Source: Nitrospira japonica
GTDB lineage: Bacteria > Nitrospirota > Thermodesulfovibrionia > UBA6902
Direction: 5' to 3'
Length of the DNA: 64,000 bases
Assembly: GCA_020723105.1 (NCBI GenBank)
Contig: DYJL01000003.1
Location: 1 to 64,000, forward strand
In this document: piece by piece, positions 43,959 through 52,647 of the stretch
Position numbering within the stretch: the stretch's first letter is position 1
Layout: each line of letters opens with the position of its first letter
Position numbers and translations under genes: made by a program
The notes under the pieces: model-generated
What the model was told of the DNA's origin: nothing
Seen by the model: only the letters and a program-made list of their open reading frames with translations
Databases searched by the model: none

Positions 43959-46074
43959 TTTCCCCTAAGATATCCTTTCCATCCATATAAGCCGGTGGTT
44001 TAATACCGAAAAGATTCAAAATAGTTGCGCCCATATCAACGATTGACGGGCTGTTAGAATTGATTTTTTTATTTGAAAAAAGCACTCCCGGCACCAGGCG
44101 CGGATCAATGCAGTGGTCGGCGCTCCAGCTTTTTGTATTATCTTCAATAATATCTTTTGTGATCTTTCCGATTGCAGCATCCCAGGAAACCCTGTACCCT
44201 TCGTTATACCCCAGGATCAGATCAGGGGCGTTTTCTCTATATGGACCATTAAAAATTTCTTTCGAATCGAAAACATCCCGGAGTACAGGCTGCTGCGTTG
44301 CCGGATTTATGACCTTGACAAGTTTTTCTTTAATCTCTCTTCTTAATTCAGAGGCCTCACTATCCGGGGCTACGATCCCCCTGGCCTCACGGCCCTTGAT
44401 ATTTAAATATATACCCGCCATTCCAAGACAATAAGCCCGGCTCCTGCTCCAGTCTACATTTTCAAACCAGGCCTTGCTCTCATCTCCCGACTTCAGGACA
44501 ATATAACCCTCTTTGTGCAGCCAGGAATTAACATGAAATCCCCACATAAAAGGTTTAAAGCCATGATCTGAGATAACGAACAAGACCGTATCATCCTTCA
44601 GAGAATTCACTGTTTTCTCTAAAAGTTTATCCATATTAATATAGAGCTCTTCAACTACATTCCTGTACTTTTTGATATCCGCATCATTGACAGCAGGATG
44701 ATCATCAAACAGAAACCGTATAAACATATGCTGAATCCGGTCCGTTATATCGAAAACAGAGACTACAAGTCCCTGACTGGTGCTCTTTAACGCATGCATA
44801 AACATCTTTTCCCGCTCTTCATGAATATCATAAGCCTGTTTAATAAAGTCATCTTCGTCAATAATCCGCTCGTTAAGCGCCCAGGTATCTTCGGAAAGTC
44901 CGAGTGTAGAAAAACTCCCGTGCAGCTTGGCATGGTACACAGAAAATATGCCGGGGTGTGAAATCGGAAGCACAGGCTTTTCCGGATCAATATTAATCGG
45001 AGTTACATACATTGAAAAGTGCGGCTGAAAAGATTTAATTAACACCCTTGCAATGCCTGATATTTTCATCCCGAGGCCCAGGTTGTAACGCAGCTTGATC
45101 CATTCGGAATACTGCCCGCGCCTGACTTTTATTATTTGATCGGGAAGATGCAGAATTGCATTGTCGGAATCTTTCACTTCCACTTTAAAGGGGATTCTCA
45201 ATTGTGCTTCCTCTATCAATATAGGATTGGCCGGGCCCGGGAAATGACTTGTAATTGTTCCGTTATTATTCTCCACAAAAATTCTTTCACCCTCGTACAT
45301 CTCTCCTGTCTGTTTTGAATCAGACGTATAGTAAGTAAAAGAACCCTGCGTGCCTTTCAGGTCGGGAATGCACATTGCAGCCAGACAATTACCATAAAAT
45401 TTTTCCGGCGGGAACGTTATCGGCACTCTCAGGATCGTGCTGAAAACCCCGTATTCCCCCAGCACTTTCCAGAAAGTCTGACTCTTCCGGTGCAGTTTGA
45501 TCTCCGGCTTTCCCAAGGGTATCTTGTATTTTCCTATCTTCAGATTGCGCTTGGCCGTACCTATATGAACTGAAGATAAATCGGCTATATAATAATTTCT
45601 GTTTGGAGTAAGGAAGTCAAAGATATTATGCTTTCCAGGATAAACAGACGTTGCAAAGGAAGACCATGCAACAGGCGAAACCGCCGGGAATGTTGTGCCC
45701 AGCCTTGAAAAGCAACCTGTGTCCTTCAGCTTCCGAAAATTCGGCAGCTTTCCCTCTGCCATAAATTTTTCGGCAATATCCGGGTCCATACCATCGAGCC
45801 CCAATACAACCACTTTCCTGACATCCGTTTTCCGGTCCCGCTTTTTCCTTGAAAGCATCCACCTGATATGCCGGAACGGCCATATGAGGAATGAAATGAG
45901 GGCGATAACGAGAGAAACAAATATTACAAAAAATGATGTTACCAGTGCAAAGCCCGCACCAGGGCCGATATATGCATGGGCATAATCTGCGCAGCATATC
46001 ATAAATAGAGCCATGATACCTGCAGGCAGGGAATGTCTTTTTATATTAAAAAAACAATTAAATCTTAAATTCAC
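43948..46074 (-). CDS. Membrane-anchored alkaline-phosphatase-superfamily protein (type I phosphodiesterase-like)
   Basis: A 708-residue protein closely related to the next gene. The N-terminus has a signal-like segment (15-35), the motif AYIGPGAGFALV, and a membrane helix at about 42-66. The catalytic domain has VVVLGLDGMDPD, the nucleophile region SPVAWSSFATS (Ser133 by hand alignment), SVFDITDRIQHMF, VISDHGFKPFMWG and SADHCIDPRLVPG. It ends GKDILGENGK with no LGY tail. The two adjacent, similar genes are an old tandem duplication. It overlaps the flippase-like gene upstream by 17 bases. Confidence 0.87.
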   Translation of the reverse strand: MNLRFNCFFNIKRHSLPAGIMALFMICCADYAHAYIGPGAGFALVTSFFVIFVSLVIALISFLIWPFRHIRWMLSRKKRDRKTDVRKVVVLGLDGMDPDIAEKFMAEGKLPNFRKLKDTGCFSRLGTTFPAVSPVAWSSFATSVYPGKHNIFDFLTPNRNYYIADLSSVHIGTAKRNLKIGKYKIPLGKPEIKLHRKSQTFWKVLGEYGVFSTILRVPITFPPEKFYGNCLAAMCIPDLKGTQGSFTYYTSDSKQTGEMYEGERIFVENNNGTITSHFPGPANPILIEEAQLRIPFKVEVKDSDNAILHLPDQIIKVRRGQYSEWIKLRYNLGLGMKISGIARVLIKSFQPHFSMYVTPINIDPEKPVLPISHPGIFSVYHAKLHGSFSTLGLSEDTWALNERIIDEDDFIKQAYDIHEEREKMFMHALKSTSQGLVVSVFDITDRIQHMFIRFLFDDHPAVNDADIKKYRNVVEELYINMDKLLEKTVNSLKDDTVLFVISDHGFKPFMWGFHVNSWLHKEGYIVLKSGDESKAWFENVDWSRSRAYCLGMAGIYLNIKGREARGIVAPDSEASELRREIKEKLVKVINPATQQPVLRDVFDSKEIFNGPYRENAPDLILGYNEGYRVSWDAAIGKITKDIIEDNTKSWSADHCIDPRLVPGVLFSNKKINSNSPSIVDMGATILNLFGIKPPAYMDGKDILGENGK

Positions 46075-46990
46075 AGTTTGCCTCTTGAGTCCGGGTTTTT
46101 ATTTTAACCTTAAACAGGTAATAAATTCCAATACCACTTATTGAAACATTGTTTATCAGAAAAAAAAGAAAAGCCGCAGAAACTGCCGTTGCGGCAGATA
46201 TCTTGAATCTTGCAAGCAGGACTATTGAGATTCCTTCACGCACCCCGAGACCCATAATACTCACTGGCAGTATCGAAGAGAGTGTTACCAACGGTGTAGC
46301 CAGGAACGTAGATGATAAAGATATTTTTTCAAATGCGCTTATGAGAAAGTAGAACTGAATAATACACAACACAAATGCTGCCAATGAAAGCAGAAGGACC
46401 ATGGACACGATATTTCTGTCTATTAATCTTAAGATATCCATCAGTTTGTTTATTTTCTCACCAAGCTTTCCATCCGGAATAATTCTTTTAAATATCCCAT
46501 GGAGGAATCCGGCAGCATAAAGCGATAAGATACCAGAGAAGGCAAGCAATACTACAATCATCCCAACTCCTCTGTTCAGGAGGATAAAACATCCTCCGAC
46601 AGAGAGAGCCAGAACAGCAACAAGCTCAGTAAACCGGTCCATGATCGTAAGCCCTATTATCATGGGACGGTCCTCCGCATGAAAATACAGGGCCCGGCCG
46701 AGATCGCCGGCACGCATAGGCGTAATCATTCCCAGGCAGTTGCCAATCATATAGGATTTTACTCCATCTGAAAATGAATAATTATGGTCTCCGGTCCTTA
46801 TCAGATAATGCCACTTGATAAATTTTACAAGATTAAATCCGCATCCTGTAATTATCCCGATAAACAGATAGACAAAGTTCCCCTGTCTTATGGAAACGAT
46901 TAACTGGCTCCAGTCAATCTCTTTTGAAATCAGATAAAGAAGTGCGCCTGATACGAGGACTTTTAAGATCGTCACCAGGTAATTTTTCAA
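46058..46990 (-). CDS. Lysylphosphatidylglycerol-synthase-TM / flippase-like membrane protein
   Basis: A 310-residue polytopic membrane protein of the UPF0104/AglD-type family. It starts ILKVLVSGALLYLISKEIDW, then has the conserved FIKWHYLIRT and GDLGRALYF stretches and GLGVREGISIVLL near the C-terminus. Members are linked to lipid or glycolipid movement across membranes; no catalytic domain is fused. It is coupled by overlap to genes on both sides. Confidence 0.88.
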   Translation of the reverse strand: MKNYLVTILKVLVSGALLYLISKEIDWSQLIVSIRQGNFVYLFIGIITGCGFNLVKFIKWHYLIRTGDHNYSFSDGVKSYMIGNCLGMITPMRAGDLGRALYFHAEDRPMIIGLTIMDRFTELVAVLALSVGGCFILLNRGVGMIVVLLAFSGILSLYAAGFLHGIFKRIIPDGKLGEKINKLMDILRLIDRNIVSMVLLLSLAAFVLCIIQFYFLISAFEKISLSSTFLATPLVTLSSILPVSIMGLGVREGISIVLLARFKISAATAVSAAFLFFLINNVSISGIGIYYLFKVKIKTRTQEANCEFKI

Positions 46991-48102
46991 TTATGCAATT
47001 CCTTTTTCAGGGTCAGGAGGTAAATAAAACATACAAGAGAACCTGCCAGGAGATAATCAAGTGAATGTTCAAAAAAGTGCCAGGCGAAGAGGTCCAGGAC
47101 AGACCAGTTTGCGGTCTTTCCAATACTTGCGATTTCACCAGACACATCAAGAGATAATACTTTCAAAATCAAATAAACCGTCGGCAAAACTGCTGGAATA
47201 ATCAGGGCCGTAAGATGCCGTACTATCAGTCTCTTCTCTTTCTTCTTTATTTTATTGATCTCTTTCTTCGAATCAAACTTTTCCTCCATATATATTAAAA
47301 GTCCTGTTGTCAGAAGCATGGTAACCGGCAGGTCCGTTCCAGCTATCTCTCTTAACTGATGACCGAGATAGCTGGGATTGATAAAGGGGTCCATGGTAAA
47401 TCCAAAAATAAAAGTAAGGGTGATAAATAATGCTATCGAGAACGGGAGCAGATAGTAAAATCTCCTCCTCTCCCACATGCCGTTACAGGATATTAACCGA
47501 TAAAGAATTATAACAACAGCCGTGGCTGAAAAGAGGACCATATTACTGAGGAAATGATTCCTCCAGTGAGAACCAAATTCAGGGGGCCTTGCATCAGCAG
47601 TCTTGTACTGAAAAAAGCCGAGGGCCGTTTCCCTGAAACCATCCTGAATAATGTTTGAGGCAGTGGTTACAGCTACTATAGTCAGGAGAAAAACGAAACT
47701 GACTAAAGTCCACTTTGAAGAATTACTTCGTGCCAAAGCCCTTCTTTTAGTTTCTAAAGGATTCCCGTAGTAATAAAAAGTCCCTACGATGAAAACAGCA
47801 TATAGAATCTTTATCGGCATCTCCCAATTAAAGTGTTTGAAATAGAAAATAACCTCCAGCAGCGTATATTTTCCGTTCTCATGAACGACCGTATTGAAAA
47901 GCCAGAGTTTCTGATAGAAAAATGCCATCTTGATATATGCGCCAACAAGCAGCAGCACCGGTAAAGAAAAACATATCAGAAAGAAATAATTTCTTGCCGG
48001 TTTTGCAGAAAGGGCTCTGTCAGAAAATCTATCGCATTCAGGATGTTTTTGAGTCATACCTGCAGGGTTATTATCTCGACGCAAAATAATTTTCAATATC
48101 AC
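46987..48102 (-). CDS. Polytopic membrane protein of unknown function
   Basis: A membrane protein of up to 371 residues with about seven or eight helices and no recognised family motif. Hydrophobic spans begin at about residue 39 (NYFFLICFSLPVLLLVGAY). The loop TVVHENGKYTLLEVIFYFKH and the GTDLPVTMLLTTGLLIYMEE segment are the most distinctive. The track start overlaps the lipoprotein gene by 32 bases; an ATG at 48057 (MTQKHPECDRF) is an alternative. It overlaps the flippase-like gene by four bases, so it is part of the operon. Function not assigned. Confidence 0.75.
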   Translation of the reverse strand: MILKIILRRDNNPAGMTQKHPECDRFSDRALSAKPARNYFFLICFSLPVLLLVGAYIKMAFFYQKLWLFNTVVHENGKYTLLEVIFYFKHFNWEMPIKILYAVFIVGTFYYYGNPLETKRRALARSNSSKWTLVSFVFLLTIVAVTTASNIIQDGFRETALGFFQYKTADARPPEFGSHWRNHFLSNMVLFSATAVVIILYRLISCNGMWERRRFYYLLPFSIALFITLTFIFGFTMDPFINPSYLGHQLREIAGTDLPVTMLLTTGLLIYMEEKFDSKKEINKIKKKEKRLIVRHLTALIIPAVLPTVYLILKVLSLDVSGEIASIGKTANWSVLDLFAWHFFEHSLDYLLAGSLVCFIYLLTLKKELHN

Positions 48103-49411
48103 TTATATCCGCAGACGAAAACATGATTTCATAAGGCGCTGATAATCCTTTAAGGTAGAGTACGCCTATCTTCTGGTCTGCAGATTTAATCAGGCTCGGA
48201 TACCTGTTATATATCTTTCCTTCTTCACTCATTAAGAGTGAACGGCTGCTCCATTTAGCATTAGCGTACCTAAGCAACCTGAGCTCGCCTGCAAGTGCAG
48301 CAGGACTGCTTCCCTTGTATTTTGTCCCGCCATAAAGCAGATATATATTTGCCGGGACCACGCTCTCATCCATAGCAAGAACACAAGTGTATGTTTCCAG
48401 AGCCTGACCCTGTGAATCTTTAACAACCAAATTGCCAGGCTGTTCAAGAGGAGGCTGCCAATTATTCTCTCCATAAGGCGGGGAGAGCACCCTGTAGCGC
48501 AGATGACTGTTATTATCAATGTAAACCAGATGAAGGTCTCCTGTGCCAGATTCAAAAATCATGGACATGCGTCTGTCATCTCCGGCAACTTTGCTGCTGA
48601 GTCCAAGCACTGAATCAGTTCCGCTCCATTGCTGCCCGTCGTATAACCGTCCCAGAATCAGCCCTTTTGCAGTAGCCTTTGCAGCCAAATAAGCCTTCCC
48701 TCCGCCAAGTCCTATTATCTGAGGAGCCATGCTTAGTGTATCAGTGTTATTCAATGCGACTCCTTTTGGGGTCCAGTTCATAATATCCAGTGGATTATTA
48801 CTGCGAGAGACAATTACATCATAATATTCCTCAGAGGCAAGTTTATGCCGGGATGCTATCCAAAAAAAGTTGTCAGGATCTAATGATGCAGATGAATAAA
48901 AAATAAGTTCATCAGTTTCTGTATCGGGATAAATGCTGTAAGGAGTGCCTAATGTGATAGCCTGATTGTTGATCACATCTTCACGGGCATTCAATATAGA
49001 ATTTGAAGATGAAGAATAGAAAAAATAAAAATAATTTACTGTATTTATTTCTGTGTTGATCACATCAATGCTGCTGGAATGAGGGAGCCCGCTCTGTATA
49101 ACTCCCATGGACCATATCAGGCCGTCAGCCGAGCTTGCATAATAAGCATCGCTGCCGTTGCTGTAAAAGACAAACCATCTGCCATTTATATAAAACACCT
49201 TTCTCTGAAACTGCCTTGTTGTAACATGGTCGTCTGTCGATGTATCTATTCCTGCTATAGAGACAAAGTCACCGCCTCCGTTATTGCCTGCATTATTTTT
49301 CCCGTTACTGTTTGAAGAACCGGAAGAACCTGAACAATTTGCAATAAAAAGAAATATGATAAACAGAAAAAATATTCTGTAATTTCCAAGTGCTTTATCT
49401 ATTGTCATCAT
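48071..49411 (-). CDS. Exported beta-propeller-like protein, possible lipoprotein
   Basis: A protein of about 446 residues. The start is placed at the ATG at 49411 (or 49408), with GGAGG five (or eight) bases upstream; the track start at 49435 lies further inside the previous gene. The N-terminal hydrophobic segment ends LFIANC followed by SGSSGSSNSNGKNN, like a lipoprotein linker, though Asn just before Cys is not ideal for a lipobox. The body has repeated short beta units (YINGRWFVFYSNGSDAYYAS, FYFFYSSSSNSIL, GDLHLVYIDNNSHLRY), resembling sialidase-type propellers. No catalytic residues were identified. It may bind or display glycan at the outer membrane. Confidence 0.75.
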   Translation of the reverse strand: MMTIDKALGNYRIFFLFIIFLFIANCSGSSGSSNSNGKNNAGNNGGGDFVSIAGIDTSTDDHVTTRQFQRKVFYINGRWFVFYSNGSDAYYASSADGLIWSMGVIQSGLPHSSSIDVINTEINTVNYFYFFYSSSSNSILNAREDVINNQAITLGTPYSIYPDTETDELIFYSSASLDPDNFFWIASRHKLASEEYYDVIVSRSNNPLDIMNWTPKGVALNNTDTLSMAPQIIGLGGGKAYLAAKATAKGLILGRLYDGQQWSGTDSVLGLSSKVAGDDRRMSMIFESGTGDLHLVYIDNNSHLRYRVLSPPYGENNWQPPLEQPGNLVVKDSQGQALETYTCVLAMDESVVPANIYLLYGGTKYKGSSPAALAGELRLLRYANAKWSSRSLLMSEEGKIYNRYPSLIKSADQKIGVLYLKGLSAPYEIMFSSADISDIENYFASR

Positions 49412-50726
49412 TTTTGCCTCCGATATCATCAACAAGGGTCCGGGCTTTTATGATACTCGAATTAAGGCAGCGGCTCTCAGGATAAAGATGCGCGGTGTTA
49501 AGTATATACAGGTCTTTTACAGGAGTCCTCATATCCGGCATGGTCTTGCTGTAATTCCGGACAAAAACCGGCTGGCTGAACCGGTCCTGAAAGACCCAGG
49601 ACTGCTCCACATCTGCAGCCCGGAACTCAGGGAATATCTTTTCAAGATAGGCTGAAAAGTCCCTGTAAATGTCATCCTTAGACCTTGAAAAAATCCGGTC
49701 CTCGCTGGATGAATATTTAGTCAGATACACAAGATGCCTGTTGCCGTAATAATCAGGCGAAATAAGATTCGTATGTTCAATAATTCCAACAAAAGGACTA
49801 CGGGGATCGCTTATATTGATCCAGTAATAATCGCTGAGGGCCTGTTTCAATTTCAGGACTACGCAGGTTGAACCCTGATATTTCACAGCAGAGAGCCTGG
49901 CTTTATATTCCAAAGGCAGGGAAGATACCAGGTGAAGAAAAGAAGGGATTGGCATAGTAGCAATAATAACATCACCAGCAATTAAGTTACCATTTGAAAT
50001 TATCCCGGTACTCTTTCCCTTCTCAACTGAGATCTTCTCTATTGCTGCTCCGGTATGAAGCTCTCCACCCTGCCTTCTGATTGCTTCAACCAATTCATCG
50101 AACAGTTTCTTATACCCGGTCCTGATATACCCCATGGCTTCCTTTCCCCCTCCCCCTTCCTTTGACTTCTTTCTGTCAACAACGCGGTTCCACAGCCATG
50201 CTGCCGAGATACGGTCATAATTGTCGCCGAATTTCATTTTCAGGAGAGGCTCCCATACAATTCTGCATGACTCGGCGCCGGAATGTTTGCGCAGCCAATC
50301 CAGAGCGCTTTCATTCTCCATGCCCTGCCAATCCCTGATACGCATCATTTTAAGCGATCCCAGGCCCAGGCGCAGCCGATCTTTAATTTTCAACGGAGTA
50401 AACAACAAGAGATCTTTCGGAGTGGCAAACGGATAGACTTTGTTCTCATAAAAGAATCCTGTTTTGACCTTGCGGAACATAACATCTTCAGCCATGTTTA
50501 ATTCTTTCATCAAATCAATCAGTCCCGTATGTCCGCTGAAGATATGATGATAATATTTTTCAAGATATGTGCCTTCCACAGGGAAAAATCCGGAGAGGCC
50601 GCCCACTTCCGGAGCGCTCTCAAACACATTTACCTGATGCCCCTTTTTCAATAAAAAATAGGCAGCAGCAAGCCCGGTAATCCCTGCGCCAATAATGTTT
50701 ACTGTCATTTTTGCAGAGTTATTCAT
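49395..50726 (-). CDS. FAD/NAD(P)-dependent oxidoreductase, amine-oxidase-like
   Basis: A 443-residue flavoprotein. The dinucleotide-binding motif VNIIGAGITGLAAAYFLLKKG is near the N-terminus, followed by NVFESAPEVGGLSGFF, and a C-terminal FAD segment NTAHLYPESRCLNSSI. It belongs to the protoporphyrinogen-oxidase/UDP-galactopyranose-mutase-like group that is frequent in polysaccharide clusters; the reaction is unknown. The start may be ATG 50726 or the later ATG giving MTVNIIGAG. It follows the hairpin element at 50752-50818. Confidence 0.88.
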   Translation of the reverse strand: MNNSAKMTVNIIGAGITGLAAAYFLLKKGHQVNVFESAPEVGGLSGFFPVEGTYLEKYYHHIFSGHTGLIDLMKELNMAEDVMFRKVKTGFFYENKVYPFATPKDLLLFTPLKIKDRLRLGLGSLKMMRIRDWQGMENESALDWLRKHSGAESCRIVWEPLLKMKFGDNYDRISAAWLWNRVVDRKKSKEGGGGKEAMGYIRTGYKKLFDELVEAIRRQGGELHTGAAIEKISVEKGKSTGIISNGNLIAGDVIIATMPIPSFLHLVSSLPLEYKARLSAVKYQGSTCVVLKLKQALSDYYWINISDPRSPFVGIIEHTNLISPDYYGNRHLVYLTKYSSSEDRIFSRSKDDIYRDFSAYLEKIFPEFRAADVEQSWVFQDRFSQPVFVRNYSKTMPDMRTPVKDLYILNTAHLYPESRCLNSSIIKARTLVDDIGGKNDDNR

Positions 50727-50751
50727 CAGAATATCTTAAATAAATAATTGT

Positions 50752-50818
50752 AGTTATATAACCTTGCATAAAGATCGCTCCTCGCAATGACGCTTTAATT
50801 ATGCAAGGTTATATAACT
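50752..50818. mobile_element. 67-bp palindromic element (MITE-like) overlapping the end of the ChbG gene
   Basis: Perfect 20-base arms AGTTATATAACCTTGCATAA (50752-50771) and TTATGCAAGGTTATATAACT (50799-50818) enclose a core that reads GCGTCATTGCGAGGAGCGAT on the minus strand. The right arm supplies the last codons and stop of the ChbG gene. The short size, terminal inverted repeats and repeat-like core suggest a non-autonomous palindromic element; without other genomic copies it could also be a long hairpin terminator. Confidence 0.55.
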
Positions 50819-51655
50819 GCTGCAGCACAATTCATTGAAACTTGCGATTCTGAAATCTTTTATTTTTGGCAACACGGCTTTATCCTTTAATAAATTCAAT
50901 TCCCTCAATCTCTGATCACAATACCAGTCATATTCCAGCAAACTATCAGATGGATAACCCGGATGGACAGGTATTTCAAATATTTCATATGGACTTTTTC
51001 TTATTACCCGAGATATTTCCTCAAATGAATTAACTATGTCGGCATTATCGAACAAATCAATCCCGACGACCCTTATATTCAGACAGTATTTAGTTCGAAG
51101 GCAGCAATAAGCTGTCAATAAATTCAATATGGGTATTCTGAACAGGTTCCTGTATCCGGCACGCAGAATATTATACAGGCTGCCAGATGGCATACGAATA
51201 GGAACGTTCAGGCCAAATTCTTTATTCAACCGCATCAGGGCCTTCATTATAGACGGCACAAGATGAATATTCTGGTGAGAATCTATATGGGTAATTTTAT
51301 ATCCATGCCTGACTAACAGGTTCATCTGTGCTTTGATTTCGTTATATATATCTTCCATATTAATTCTGTTTATCAGCATTTTTATCAATACCTTTTTAAA
51401 ATCCAGATAGTATCCGTTGTCATCTGTAAATTTTGATTTCCCACCTAAAACAGATTTTCCAACTGTCAGATTGAGATGAAAACCGACTTTCATGATACCT
51501 GACTGTTTTAGCATAGTGCTGGAATGTTCAAACTCCTGATGATTTATCATAAAAGACAGATCGCTTACGATGCCGTGATGAAGGCATTCCAATATGCCTT
51601 TATTGACAGACTCACATAGTCCAAAGTCATCGGCAGTTATAATAATTTTTTTCAT
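50795..51655 (-). CDS. ChbG/YdjC-family carbohydrate deacetylase
   Basis: A 286-residue deacetylase of the YdjC/ChbG family. Metal and catalytic motifs are IIITADDFGLCESVNKG (Asp pair), GFHLNLTVG, THIDSHQNIHLVPS (H-x-x-x-H) and EIPVHPGYPSD. The family removes N-acetyl groups from chito-oligosaccharides; here the target is probably a lipid-linked or exported glycan unit. The last codons lie inside a palindromic element, so the native C-terminus may have been replaced. It is the third deacetylase-type gene in the cluster. Confidence 0.9.
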   Translation of the reverse strand: MKKIIITADDFGLCESVNKGILECLHHGIVSDLSFMINHQEFEHSSTMLKQSGIMKVGFHLNLTVGKSVLGGKSKFTDDNGYYLDFKKVLIKMLINRINMEDIYNEIKAQMNLLVRHGYKITHIDSHQNIHLVPSIMKALMRLNKEFGLNVPIRMPSGSLYNILRAGYRNLFRIPILNLLTAYCCLRTKYCLNIRVVGIDLFDNADIVNSFEEISRVIRKSPYEIFEIPVHPGYPSDSLLEYDWYCDQRLRELNLLKDKAVLPKIKDFRIASFNELCCSSYITLHN

Positions 51656-51672
51656 GATAGTACAGGACGAAC

Positions 51673-52617
51673 TTATCTGACATCCTTAATATAATCGACA
51701 ATGTATTGCGGTCTCTTTTTTGATTCCATAAATGTTTTGCCAATATATTCACCGATGATACCCAGAAACAGCAATTGAATCCCACCCAAAAAAAATAATG
51801 CAGCGCCTAAGGTTGCAAAACCAGGGATAGGCTGCCCCATAAATATTTTTTCAATGAGAATATAGAGGCCGTAAATAAAACTGATGGTAGACATTATCAA
51901 GCCGCAATAGATAGACACCCTCAAAGGCCTGACCGATACAGAAATCAGACTGTCAACAGCTAATCCAATTAACTTATTGAGAGAATATTTAGACGTTCCG
52001 AATGTTCTTTTATTAGGCACATAGGCTATGTTAGCAGATTTTAATCCTATCAAACTTACTATCCCCCGGTTAAAATAATTAATCTCCTTAAATTCCTTGA
52101 TTATGTTGACTGCTTTAATATCGAGCAGTTTGAAGTCTGACAGAGGCATCTCATTCCCGCTGAGCAAATTTATTATTTTATGAAAGAGAAATGATCCGAT
52201 CCTTTTATATGTGGACCCAACAGAATATTCTCTCTTTTCAATATTTACAATATTAAAACCCTCTTTAATTTTTTCAACAGCCTCTATGATTTTATCAGGG
52301 GGATGTTGAAAATCCCCGTCAATAATGGCACACAGAAAAGAGGAAGAATTATCCAGGCCGCATTTAATTGCCAGATCTTTTCCATGATTTCTGGACAACC
52401 TGATATATTTCAGTTTAACGCCGGCGTTCTGTATAGTTAACTGCTGTATCAGAGTTTCGGTATCGTCAGTGCTGCCATCGTCTACAAAAATAAAATTTAT
52501 CTGTCTGAATACAGATGACAGAGTTGATATTGTGTAATCAATCAGTGGTAGTATATTATTCTTCTCATTAAATACCGGAATGACCAAATCAATATTCTGA
52601 AAGTTATTTAATGACAT
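51673..52617 (-). CDS. GT2 polyprenyl-phosphate glycosyltransferase (GtrB/ArnC-like)
   Basis: A 314-residue GT2 enzyme with IDLVIPVFNEKNNILPLID, FVDDGSTDDTETL, IDGDFQHPPDKI and two C-terminal helices ending in GEYIGKTFMESKKRPQYIV. This is the GtrB/bactoprenol-phosphate glucosyltransferase-like type that makes polyprenyl-phosphate sugars for GT-C enzymes. The GT-C protein at 61018 in the same transcript is a possible user. It lies 18 bases before the ChbG gene. Confidence 0.92.
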   Translation of the reverse strand: MSLNNFQNIDLVIPVFNEKNNILPLIDYTISTLSSVFRQINFIFVDDGSTDDTETLIQQLTIQNAGVKLKYIRLSRNHGKDLAIKCGLDNSSSFLCAIIDGDFQHPPDKIIEAVEKIKEGFNIVNIEKREYSVGSTYKRIGSFLFHKIINLLSGNEMPLSDFKLLDIKAVNIIKEFKEINYFNRGIVSLIGLKSANIAYVPNKRTFGTSKYSLNKLIGLAVDSLISVSVRPLRVSIYCGLIMSTISFIYGLYILIEKIFMGQPIPGFATLGAALFFLGGIQLLFLGIIGEYIGKTFMESKKRPQYIVDYIKDVR

Positions 52618-52647
52618 GATTGATTATCTCCCTGCCCATCAAATCAG

